DNA from: JAICLK01 sp036489905
GTDB lineage: Bacteria > Patescibacteriota > Saccharimonadia > Saccharimonadales > UBA4665
Length of the DNA stretch: 17,629 nt
Assembly (NCBI GenBank): GCA_036489905.1
Contig: DASXEX010000024.1
Coordinates: 1 to 17,629 of the forward strand
Direction: 5' to 3'
Both the position numbers and the translations under genes were made by a program. Shown here in pieces: positions 6,816 to 14,019 of this stretch. The notes beneath the pieces are model-generated. The model searched no databases and was not told the origin of the DNA. It saw only the letters and a list, made by a program, of their open reading frames with translations. Position 1 is the stretch's first letter. Each line of letters opens with the position of its first letter.

Positions 6816-6824
6816 TGCTATAAT
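6816..6824 (+). promoter_or_regulatory. Extended -10 promoter of the Nudix gene, predicting a leaderless mRNA
   Basis: A perfect extended -10, TGCTATAAT, ends at 6824, and the Nudix ATG begins 7 nt later at 6831. Transcription normally starts about 7 nt after the -10, that is, on the A of the ATG. No SD lies between. It is back to back with the pepP promoter, 13 bp away. Confidence 0.6.
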
Positions 6825-6830
6825 TCCGAC

Positions 6831-7301
6831 ATGATTACCTGCAGATTCGAGGATGGCAATGACGCTTTGCTACGCCATGTTACGGTTGATACGCTCGTGC
6901 TCAAAGACGGCAAACTGCTGATGGTTAAGCGCACCGGCAAATTGTTGGAAGGTGGAAAATGGGGCTTGGTGGGCGGCTTTGTTGACCGCGACGAAACTCT
7001 AGTCGAGGCCGCAAAGCGAGAAATTTTCGAAGAGACAGGCTGGAAAGTGAAAAACGTAACTTTACTAACTGTTAACGATCGACCCGAGCGGCCAAAAGAA
7101 GATCGACAGAATATCTCGTTCGTATATTTCTGCCAAGCCGTGAAGAAGACCGGTAAACCGGATTGGGAATCCGACGACCAGCAGTGGTTTGCCCTATCCG
7201 AATTGCCGCCCAAAGCATCGATCGCTTTTGACCACGCCGCCGACATCGCACTCTACCAAAAATATCGGCACGAGAATATGGGCCTACCCGTTATCGCTTA
7301 G
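6831..7301 (+). CDS. Nudix hydrolase
   Basis: A 156-aa Nudix hydrolase. The Nudix box is complete at 49-71: G, five residues, E55, seven residues, R63-E64-I-F-E67-E68-T-G70-W. It therefore carries the metal-binding glutamates for cleaving a nucleoside diphosphate linked to another moiety. The N-terminal strand V-D-T-L-V-L-K-D-G-K-L-L-M-V-K-R and the glycine-rich approach to the box resemble ADP-ribose/NDP-sugar or 8-oxo-dGTP type enzymes; the substrate cannot be read from the sequence. The ATG at 6831 has no SD and lies 7 nt after a perfect extended -10. Its TAG stop overlaps the TAA of uvrC on the opposite strand (convergent TTAG). Confidence 0.92.
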   Translation: MITCRFEDGNDALLRHVTVDTLVLKDGKLLMVKRTGKLLEGGKWGLVGGFVDRDETLVEAAKREIFEETGWKVKNVTLLTVNDRPERPKEDRQNISFVYFCQAVKKTGKPDWESDDQQWFALSELPPKASIAFDHAADIALYQKYRHENMGLPVIA

Positions 7302-8788
7302 CTCAAGAACCGCTTCACGGCTGTAGCTTTAACTTTGCCGATAGCCTTGGCAAGGTCAATATCGGAAGTTTGGCTCACGCCGCGCAAGCTCCCGAAAGTT
7401 TTGATGAGTTTTTTGCGAGTGGCCGGGCCGATGCCGGGGATTTCGTCGAGTTGGCTGGCGGTCTGGGTTTTGACTTTCAAAACCGAATGGTACGTGACGG
7501 CAAAACGGTGCGACTCGTCGCGGATGCGTTGCAAAAGTTTGACGACGTTCGTGTTGTGCGGAATGTTGACCAGTGTAAAATCTTCGCTTTCCGTCGCAAA
7601 CCCGCCAAGTTTGTGCAACTCATTTTCGCTTAGCTCAACGTTTGATTTACCCTTTTGAATCACGACCTGTTCTTCGCGTTTAGCCAAGCCGATGAATGGG
7701 ATTTTGCTGCAATTCTGAGCGTCCCGGGCACGGATAGCCGCGTCGAGCTGACCCTTGCCGCCGTCAATCAAAATCAGATCTGGCTTGCCCCACGCTTTGA
7801 CGTTCTTTTCGCTCAGTCGGCGTTTGATGGTTTCGTTCATATTATAAAAGTCGTTGTTTTGCTGTTTGGACATTTTGAACTTGCGGTATTCGCGTTTGTT
7901 GCTGACGCCGTTGGTGAAGACGACCATGCTGGCGACGACGTTCGTGCCTTGCATGTGGCTGATGTCATAGCCTTCGATTCTGGCCGGAAATTTTGGCAAG
8001 CTTAACAAATCAACTAATTCGTTGAGTGCGTGGTCTTTGCTGATGTCCAGAAATTCTTTGTCGCTGAAAATGACTTGACGCGTTAAGTTTTGCAATGCGA
8101 ACAATTGGTTGCGAATTTTGGACGCGCCTTCAAAATCTTGCGCTTTTGCCCGTTGCTTCATTTCTTTTTCAAGTTCATTCTCAACACTTTTGCGTTTGCC
8201 TTCTATCACGGCCATTAATTTCCGCAAATTGGCACGATAATCTTCCAGCGAAGTTTTGCCTTCTTCGAGTCCTGGGTCGAGTTTTAGGTGATAGAACAAC
8301 GTGGCACGTTTTTGACCGGGAATTTTGCGCGTGGCGAATGGGAAAACGCGGCGCAGGCTTTTCAGAGCTTGGCGGACACTGAGCGTGCTGAGATACGGGC
8401 CAAAATATTTGGCACCGTCATCGAGCGGGCGGCGCGTGGTGCCGACGGTCGGAAAATCGCTGGCGTAGTCAATGCGGATGTAGACCATCGATTTGTCGTC
8501 ACGCAGCAAAATGTTGTAGCGCGGCATGTAGCGGCGAACCATTTCGGCTTCGAGAAACAGCGCCTCAATTTCGGAATCGACGACCATCCAATCGGTGTCG
8601 TCGATTTCCGCCACCAGCGCCTCGGTTTTCGGATCTCGCGAGCGCGACGCTTGGAAATATTGCCGCACGCGGTTGCGCAACACCGCTGCCTTGCCCACGT
8701 AAATAATCTCGCCGCTTTGTGACTTATGAAAGTACACGCCCGGGCTTTTGGGCAAATCTTTGAGCTTTTTCTCTAGCTTCGCGTTCAC
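7298..8788 (-). CDS. uvrC: Excinuclease ABC subunit C (UvrC), short form without the Fe-S cysteines
   Basis: A 496-aa nucleotide-excision-repair nuclease that makes both incisions with UvrB; most homologues are about 600 aa. Domains in order: GIY-YIG nuclease (1-95; G17-V-Y, Y30-V-G-K, E80); a linker at 145-180; a UVR/UvrB-binding coiled coil at about 200-240 (D-F-E-G-A-S-K-I-R-N-Q-L); the RNase H-like nuclease (D275 in G-Y-D-I-S-H, D313, D342 in I-D-G-G-K-G-Q-L, H427 in D-E-S-H-R-F); and a C-terminal helix-hairpin-helix (I-P-G-I-G-P-A-T-R-K-K-L). The linker normally has four cysteines holding a 4Fe-4S cluster, but here it reads F-P-F-A-T-R-K-I-P-G-Q-K-R-A-T-L-F-Y and has none. The only cysteine in the protein is C360. 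The start is GTG at 8788; TAAAAT 6 nt upstream may make the mRNA leaderless. Confidence 0.95.
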   Translation of the reverse strand: MNAKLEKKLKDLPKSPGVYFHKSQSGEIIYVGKAAVLRNRVRQYFQASRSRDPKTEALVAEIDDTDWMVVDSEIEALFLEAEMVRRYMPRYNILLRDDKSMVYIRIDYASDFPTVGTTRRPLDDGAKYFGPYLSTLSVRQALKSLRRVFPFATRKIPGQKRATLFYHLKLDPGLEEGKTSLEDYRANLRKLMAVIEGKRKSVENELEKEMKQRAKAQDFEGASKIRNQLFALQNLTRQVIFSDKEFLDISKDHALNELVDLLSLPKFPARIEGYDISHMQGTNVVASMVVFTNGVSNKREYRKFKMSKQQNNDFYNMNETIKRRLSEKNVKAWGKPDLILIDGGKGQLDAAIRARDAQNCSKIPFIGLAKREEQVVIQKGKSNVELSENELHKLGGFATESEDFTLVNIPHNTNVVKLLQRIRDESHRFAVTYHSVLKVKTQTASQLDEIPGIGPATRKKLIKTFGSLRGVSQTSDIDLAKAIGKVKATAVKRFLS

Positions 8789-8868
8789 CCTACTATTTTA
8801 TCGCTTTTCGCCCGCACCAAGCCAGGCAAATGTCTAGCTACCAAAGTATATGCGCATGAATGATACTC

Positions 8869-10824
8869 TCACCGCTGACGCGAAGACGAAGAACCATAGT
8901 TGATTCGAGTTTTTCTGAAGCGATATATCACAAAGCCGACGATGATGACTACTGCGACAGTACTCGTCCACATGCTGCTATTCATCAGGGTTGAGCTGCC
9001 GCGCGTTGAACTAAACAATTGGTTCCTGGTCTGCTGCCAAGGATTCAAGTGGTTAGCCACATCGATTATTTGCGTCGTAGTTGTGCTAGCGTTGTTAGCC
9101 GAAGTTGTGAGCGTAATAGTATGCTTACCGTTTGTCAGATAGGTCGTGTTGAGCGTACCGTTTTTAGAAACAGTCGTGCCGTCAACTTTGACCGTGGTAG
9201 CACCGGAATTGCCTGACGCTGAAACAGTTATGACACCGTTTACCACAGGGTGAACCCCTGCCGGGATGGGCACGGGCAAGCCACCGTGTTTCGCCCTGAT
9301 GATTATCGGCGGCTGCGCACGGTGGGGCGGCGTGCTGGGCGGCGATGGAGGCGTAGACAACGTACTGGCAGCAAGGAGCGTCGGGGTGGTAATGCCCGCA
9401 CTATCCGCCGCACGGACTTGAAACGGGTATGACTTGCCAGGCTTGAGGCCGGTCGCGGTATATGTCGTCTTGTTCGTAAGATTTACCAGCTTGTCAGCCA
9501 TACGGACATGGTAGGTTATCGCCTGCCCGTAGTCTGCGGTTGAAGCATTCCAGGCAATCGTAAGACTATCATTGGTAGCCAGCACTAGGTGGAGATTAGT
9601 AGGTTTCGTGGGTGCCTTCATGGCATGAGGAGGTGTTGTCGTGGTGTTGTAGATCGCGTTAACCAGTTTGTTTATGGTCGTTTGCTTATCGCTGTCGCGC
9701 TGTCCCTTACTATCGTAGTCCGTTAGTGCCCCGATATTTGTATGCTTAACATGATCGGCAAAGATAAGGTACATCTTAAGCTTCGGGTAGGTATTGTCAG
9801 TGACACCAGCGGCACCAGTCTCGTAGTAATTGACCACGTTCTGCTGGTCGTTATTCTGGCCAGTACCAAACTCACCAACGCCCCACGGTACGGCATTGAT
9901 CTGTTGACCAATACTGCCGGGCACGTCTTCCAGGGCCTTGTAGAATTGGCCTATAGTGCTACCCCAGGTATTTTTATTTGGGTTGTTATTGTGATCGTAG
10001 CTATCGAAATCGATCCAGTTGACGTACTGGCTACCGGGCCAGTCAATTGGTATCTCGCATTGGGACGAGGTTTGGCTGGAATAGCTGAGGGTCCACAGCA
10101 CATCATGGACGCCGTGAGCCTGGAAAATGTTGTGCACGTTCCGCCAGGCGGCGACAAATTGAGCCGCGGTACCATAGCTCGAAACAGGTTTTGGGCTACA
10201 GCCCGAGGTATTGACCGTAGTGTGCAGATTAATCTCGTGGTAGAGAGTCAAAAAGACTTTCGTGTTGGGGTGTTGCCTCTGGAAGGTGACAAAGTTGGCA
10301 GCAGTTTTGTTAATAAGGCCGTTGACATAGCTAGTGCCACCAGCACTAGGTGATTCGGCATCCTCGAACCTGTGAGCCGGGTTCCAGTTGATGTTAAGGG
10401 CTTTGCCGTCATTGGCAAGAGCTTTTTCGTTTTGGCCAACTGGACCAAGCAGTGGCAGAGGGTCACCTTTGCTTGCCGTGTTATCGTGAGCTGGCGACCC
10501 GACGTAGTCCCGGTAGACATCCATAGAATGGCCGAGCAGCGTCTCAAGATACGCGAATTGAGTAGTCTGGGCGTTGTTTTTTGCTCCGGGATTACCACCA
10601 ACTGCCGCCCCGAACCACGGACGACACGGGTTGACGTAGTTGGCCGTGGGGGTGCAGATAGGGGCGGCATGGCTGCCAAAGGTCAGCAGGTAGCCGCCAA
10701 CAGCCACCACGATGACGACAACTAGCAGCGGAATAGCTTGGGATGGCTTGCGCCAGAACGACTTATGCCACGGCTTGCTCCGATTGACTGTTTTTGTGGT
10801 TTTGCGGCGTGAACTCTGGCGCAT
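8869..10824 (-). CDS. Surface-anchored GH26-like glycoside hydrolase with FN3 and Ig-like domains
   Basis: A 651-aa predicted surface enzyme. Layout: a basic cytoplasmic tail (1-28), a membrane segment (about 29-48), a GH26-like catalytic domain (about 57-395), a fibronectin type III domain (about 404-490), a proline-rich linker (490-510), a beta-sandwich domain (about 525-592), a second membrane segment (about 618-634) and a basic cytoplasmic C-tail. Catalytic candidates are E197 in L-Y-H-E-I-N (the His-Glu acid/base of GH26) and E318 in G-V-G-E-F-G (nucleophile). GH26 enzymes cleave beta-mannans or mixed-linkage glucans; the substrate is not determined. The ATG at 10824 is chosen over upstream in-frame starts because AAGGAG lies 5-6 nt before it. 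The gene sits alone between uvrC and an unknown gene on the same strand. No clear terminator or strong promoter is seen nearby. Confidence 0.8.
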   Translation of the reverse strand: MRQSSRRKTTKTVNRSKPWHKSFWRKPSQAIPLLVVVIVVAVGGYLLTFGSHAAPICTPTANYVNPCRPWFGAAVGGNPGAKNNAQTTQFAYLETLLGHSMDVYRDYVGSPAHDNTASKGDPLPLLGPVGQNEKALANDGKALNINWNPAHRFEDAESPSAGGTSYVNGLINKTAANFVTFQRQHPNTKVFLTLYHEINLHTTVNTSGCSPKPVSSYGTAAQFVAAWRNVHNIFQAHGVHDVLWTLSYSSQTSSQCEIPIDWPGSQYVNWIDFDSYDHNNNPNKNTWGSTIGQFYKALEDVPGSIGQQINAVPWGVGEFGTGQNNDQQNVVNYYETGAAGVTDNTYPKLKMYLIFADHVKHTNIGALTDYDSKGQRDSDKQTTINKLVNAIYNTTTTPPHAMKAPTKPTNLHLVLATNDSLTIAWNASTADYGQAITYHVRMADKLVNLTNKTTYTATGLKPGKSYPFQVRAADSAGITTPTLLAASTLSTPPSPPSTPPHRAQPPIIIRAKHGGLPVPIPAGVHPVVNGVITVSASGNSGATTVKVDGTTVSKNGTLNTTYLTNGKHTITLTTSANNASTTTTQIIDVANHLNPWQQTRNQLFSSTRGSSTLMNSSMWTSTVAVVIIVGFVIYRFRKTRINYGSSSSRQR

Positions 10825-10957
10825 GGTGGCTCCTTTTTGTGTCCTTTTGGTAGTTTTCGATTTCATTGCTTTTGACATAAGCATAATACAAACGATACGG
10901 CAGCACAAGCTTTTTGGCATTATTCAGGCACACTTCAGCCGGATTTGCTATGGAATT

Positions 10958-11992
10958 TCAGCGCGTTATAAGCAAAACCAAAATGGTCGCGTAAATGAGC
11001 GCGACTGCGATACCGCCGACCATTTTGGCGGCTTGTGGATTTTCATCAACGATTTCTCTGGCCTCATGCAAACTGCCGCGTGCAAAAGCGCTCAGGCGCG
11101 CCGCACGCCGCTTCGTACGCTTGGGATCGGCGAGTTTTTTAGTTTGTTCTTTAATATGCCCGGCTGCCTTGCCCGCGGCAACACTGCCGATGAGATTGCG
11201 CTTGCGACGGAGCTGCGGATCAAGTTCGAACTTCAACTGCAAGCGCACCACTTCTTCGGTAATGATTTTTTCGACATTCCGGCCGCGCAGAAACTCCGTC
11301 ACGATGCGGCGCAAACCTTCTTCGTCGATGCGCCGAGCGGCAAACATTTCGGCCACGCTGACACCCTCGACGCGAATCGACTGGCTGAGTTTGAACAGCT
11401 CGGGCGCACGCATTTGGCGTTCGCCCGCGTTGTTTGCCTGTTCCTTTGAACGGTTTTCAGGAGTGAGCGCTTCGCTTGCGGTTTTGGGCACGGCTGTTTC
11501 TTGCGGTTGTTCCGGAGATGTATGGTGCCTGTCGGCAAGTTCGGCCGCACGCTCGGCAGTTTGCTCGGCGATGTGTTGCAACTGTTCGCCAGCATTCGAG
11601 TGTTCCGCGCGAGCGTCGGCGGGGTGCTGTTCCGACTGTGAGGTTTTCACCGCTGGCTTCTCGACATTTTTCGGTGTGGGAGCCGGACGGCGGTCGGCTT
11701 TATGATCTATCTTGAGTTGAGCCGCTTCGGGCTTCAGCTCAGCCTTGGCCGGAGCTTGAGGTTTGGACGTTGCAGCTACTTCCGAAGCATCCTTTGGCGC
11801 CGCGGCCTCGGTTTTGGCGGCGCGCTTAGACTGCTCGGGCAACGGTTCGTTTCGGTCGCGTTTCCAAATAACCGTGTGCGCCAACTCATGCTCGCCGAAG
11901 CGCTTTTCTCTTCCTTCGGTGGGCTCGAAACCGCTCCCGCTGCGCGGAGATTCCGGCTCATCGCCGTAAGCAAGATGTGATTCTACAGCCAT
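10958..11992 (-). CDS. Unrecognised disordered, tail-anchored membrane protein
   Basis: A protein of about 344 aa that I cannot assign. The first ~200 residues are rich in Ala, Glu, Pro, Lys and Gln with low complexity, predicted to be disordered. A conserved-looking helical block follows at about 205-265 (F-K-L-S-Q-S-I-R-V-E-G-V-S-V-A-E-M-F-A-A-R-R-I then L-R-R-I-V-T-E-F-L-R-G-R), then a very basic stretch (K-R-T-K-R-R-A-A-R). A single C-terminal hydrophobic helix (G-G-I-A-V-A-L-I-Y-A-T-I-L-V-L-L-I) ends two residues before the stop. This is a tail-anchor topology with the bulk in the cytoplasm. The ATG at 11992 has an AAGTGG-like SD; a GTG at 12004 is the alternative. It is divergent from the exporter locus, with a near-consensus promoter. 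Confidence 0.75.
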   Translation of the reverse strand: MAVESHLAYGDEPESPRSGSGFEPTEGREKRFGEHELAHTVIWKRDRNEPLPEQSKRAAKTEAAAPKDASEVAATSKPQAPAKAELKPEAAQLKIDHKADRRPAPTPKNVEKPAVKTSQSEQHPADARAEHSNAGEQLQHIAEQTAERAAELADRHHTSPEQPQETAVPKTASEALTPENRSKEQANNAGERQMRAPELFKLSQSIRVEGVSVAEMFAARRIDEEGLRRIVTEFLRGRNVEKIITEEVVRLQLKFELDPQLRRKRNLIGSVAAGKAAGHIKEQTKKLADPKRTKRRAARLSAFARGSLHEAREIVDENPQAAKMVGGIAVALIYATILVLLITR

Positions 11993-12023
11993 AAAGTTAT
12001 CCACTTATTTCAAAAAACTTCAG

Positions 12024-12052
12024 TTGCAATTACGAACAATTTAGTATACAAT
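12024..12052 (+). promoter_or_regulatory. Promoter of the small ORF / ABC exporter transcript
   Basis: TTGCAA (12024-12029) and TACAAT (12047-12052) are separated by exactly 17 bp, matching the consensus at 4/6 and 5/6. The predicted start is near 12059, 35 nt before the small ORF. The -10 overlaps the -10 of the opposite-strand promoter. Confidence 0.6.
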
Positions 12053-12071
12053 ATCGACCATTGTTTATCAA
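12043..12071 (-). promoter_or_regulatory. Promoter of the tail-anchored protein gene, overlapping the divergent one
   Basis: On the minus strand TTGATA (12066-12071) and TATACT (12043-12048) are separated by exactly 17 bp, each 5/6 to the consensus. This is the best-formed -35/-10 promoter in the window. It shares bases 12047-12048 with the rightward -10, so polymerase can presumably occupy only one at a time. Confidence 0.65.
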
Positions 12072-12093
12072 GCTAAACGGAGGCGGCCAAAAA

Positions 12094-12159
12094 ATGTATG
12101 ACACCAAAAAACCTATGTTCGATTTTGCTGCCTCTTACGGCACGCGAATTCTCGAATAA
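12094..12159 (+). CDS. Small ORF (21 aa), possible leader peptide or small protein upstream of the exporter
   Basis: The frame reads ATG-TAT-GAC through GAA-TAA and encodes a 21-residue peptide beginning MYDTKKPMFDFA and ending ASYGTRILE. Support comes from the signals around it: a 17-bp-spaced promoter, a predicted start 35 nt upstream, and GGAGG (12079-12083) 10 nt before the ATG. It ends 55 nt before the ABC exporter on the same strand. No hydrophobic segment or Gly-Gly leader cleavage site is seen. It might be a translated leader controlling the exporter, a small functional protein or a substrate; I do not recognise it. The spacer to the exporter is A/T-rich, with no terminator hairpin. 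Confidence 0.5.
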   Translation: MYDTKKPMFDFAASYGTRILE

Positions 12160-12194
12160 ATAAAAACCTTTACTTTTTAATCATAAACCTTGGC

Positions 12195-12209
12195 CCTGCA
12201 GGAGGCAGG
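12195..12209 (+). promoter_or_regulatory. Hairpin presenting the exporter's Shine-Dalgarno in its loop
   Basis: CCTGC (12195-12199) and GCAGG (12205-12209) are perfectly complementary and enclose loop AGGAG. The AGGAGG SD (12200-12205) is thus mostly in the loop and partly in the stem, 9 nt before the ATG at 12215. A G/C-rich 5-bp stem here could modulate ribosome access. Confidence 0.5.
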
Positions 12210-12214
12210 CGCGT

Positions 12215-13990
12215 ATGAACACTGCTCGAAAAACAATTCGCTATTACTGGCGCCATTTGCGCCGTTTTCCCCGTTTCTTTATTCCGGTTGCGGTAATTTT
12301 GCCAATCAACACGTTGGTGAATAATTACCTGCCGCCGCTCATACTGGCCGTCATTTTAAATCGTCTGAGTAAGCATGATTACAGCGCGCACCATATATGG
12401 GCGAACTTTGGCAGCGATTTGCTGCTCTACCTTTTTCTGTCGCTCGTCGGCGGCACCGTGCTGTGGCGGCTCTTTGATATGTTTTACTGGCGGCTCGAAG
12501 GCAAAGTCGAACGGTCGATTTATCAAGAAGTTTTTAGTCATTTGATCGACCAAAGCGCGGATTTTCATGCTAACCAGTTTGCCGGCTCGCTCGTCTCCGC
12601 CACCAATAAACTGGCGGGCGCGTATACGCGACTAGCCGATACGATGCTTTTTCAAGTCGCGCCACTCTTTTTCGGCCTGGCATTCGTCACCATCGTCATG
12701 TCCTTCCGCGCGCCGCTTTATACGGTCTTGCTGCTAACATTTTCAATTTTGTATATCTTAATATCACTCCTGGTCAGCGGCAAAGTCCGTCGGCACGGCG
12801 CCAAAGTAGCCAATGCCGAAAGTCACCAGACGGGTATGTTGGCCGATGCGCTGACGAATGTCATGGCAATCAAGAGCTTTGCCCGCGAATCCCAGGAAAA
12901 CCACCGGTTCAAGATCGCTACGGACGATACCTATGGCAAGTTCATGGGCATGATGTACGCCTTCCAACGCCAGCAAATTTACCTAAGCAGCGTCACTGGT
13001 ATTTTGTCAGGCGTGGCGCTGCTAATTGCCGTCCTTAGCGTCGTATCATTCGGCGCCAATTTGGCGACTGCGTTTTTAATTTTTAACTATACGTCCAGCA
13101 TCGCGAGCCAGTTATTTACATTTAGCAATAACAGTCTGCGAAACTTCAACCGCTCGTTCGGCGATGCGGCCGACATGGTTGAGATCTTGCAGCTTGAGCC
13201 TGAAGTGCAGGATCCGGCCAAGCCGGAAAAATCGCGAATCCGCAAAGGTAATATAGAATTCCGGAACGTCGTCTTCACGCACAACGGCGCCGACGACGCA
13301 TTGTTTGATAATTTGAATTTGGAAATAAAGTCGGGCGAGAAGGTTGGGCTCGTCGGCCATTCCGGCTCGGGCAAAACCACATTTACGCGCTTGCTTCTGC
13401 GCTTTTCGGACATTGACGGCGGCGAGATTTTGATCGACGGCCAAAACATTGCGCGCATCATTCAGGACGATTTACGAAGTGCGGTTGCTTACGTGCCGCA
13501 GGAACCGCTGCTATTTCACCGCACTATTCGCGAAAATATCGCCTATGGCAAACCCGGCGCAAGCGAAAAGGAAGTGCTCGATGCCGCCCGCAAAGCCAAC
13601 GCGCACGACTTTATCGAGCAGCTGCCACAGGGCTACGGAACTTTGGTAGGCGAGCGCGGGGTCAAACTTTCCGGCGGCCAGCGCCAGCGCGTCGCCATTG
13701 CCCGCGCAATTCTAAAAGACGCGCCGATTTTACTGCTCGACGAAGCCACCAGCTCGCTCGACTCCGAAAGCGAAGCGCTCATTCAGGATGCCCTGCGTCA
13801 GCTCATGGCCGACCGCACCGCCATCATCATCGCCCATCGCCTAAGCACCATCCAAAAAATGGACCGCATCATCGTACTTTCGGACGGTGAAGTCGTCGAG
13901 CAAGGCTCGCACCGCGAACTGCTGAAACACAAAACCGGCACCTACGCCAAACTCTGGGCCCACCAATCCGGCGGGTTTATCGAGGAGTAA
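12215..13990 (+). CDS. ABC exporter, fused transmembrane and ATPase domains (MsbA/multidrug type)
   Basis: A 591-aa half-transporter of the type IV exporter fold that acts as a dimer. The membrane domain (about 1-320) has hydrophobic segments near 20-48, 68-92, 145-188 and 260-300. The ATPase domain (about 345-575) is complete: Walker A GHSGSGKTT (381-389), Q-loop Q429 in Y-V-P-Q-E-P, signature LSGGQ (485-489), Walker B I-L-L-L-D-E (505-510), D-loop S-S-L-D and H-loop H541. There is no N-terminal C39 peptidase domain, so it is not a classic bacteriocin-processing exporter. It probably moves lipids, drugs or peptides out of the cell. The AGGAGG SD lies in a hairpin loop and a 21-codon ORF precedes it on the same predicted transcript. 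It converges with the methyltransferase gene, 29 bp away. Confidence 0.93.
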   Translation: MNTARKTIRYYWRHLRRFPRFFIPVAVILPINTLVNNYLPPLILAVILNRLSKHDYSAHHIWANFGSDLLLYLFLSLVGGTVLWRLFDMFYWRLEGKVERSIYQEVFSHLIDQSADFHANQFAGSLVSATNKLAGAYTRLADTMLFQVAPLFFGLAFVTIVMSFRAPLYTVLLLTFSILYILISLLVSGKVRRHGAKVANAESHQTGMLADALTNVMAIKSFARESQENHRFKIATDDTYGKFMGMMYAFQRQQIYLSSVTGILSGVALLIAVLSVVSFGANLATAFLIFNYTSSIASQLFTFSNNSLRNFNRSFGDAADMVEILQLEPEVQDPAKPEKSRIRKGNIEFRNVVFTHNGADDALFDNLNLEIKSGEKVGLVGHSGSGKTTFTRLLLRFSDIDGGEILIDGQNIARIIQDDLRSAVAYVPQEPLLFHRTIRENIAYGKPGASEKEVLDAARKANAHDFIEQLPQGYGTLVGERGVKLSGGQRQRVAIARAILKDAPILLLDEATSSLDSESEALIQDALRQLMADRTAIIIAHRLSTIQKMDRIIVLSDGEVVEQGSHRELLKHKTGTYAKLWAHQSGGFIEE

Positions 13991-14019
13991 CTAACCTGTA
14001 ACCTATCTGCCTGCGTTTG

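Noticed and set aside
10825..10920. Longer N-terminus of the GH26-like protein from an upstream start at 10920
   Set aside because: AAGGAG sits 5-6 nt ahead of the ATG at 10824, and the extra 32 residues lack any family pattern; the longer form has no SD.
12215..13990. Bacteriocin-processing exporter for the 21-aa small ORF
   Set aside because: No C39 peptidase domain at the N-terminus and no Gly-Gly motif in the small peptide.
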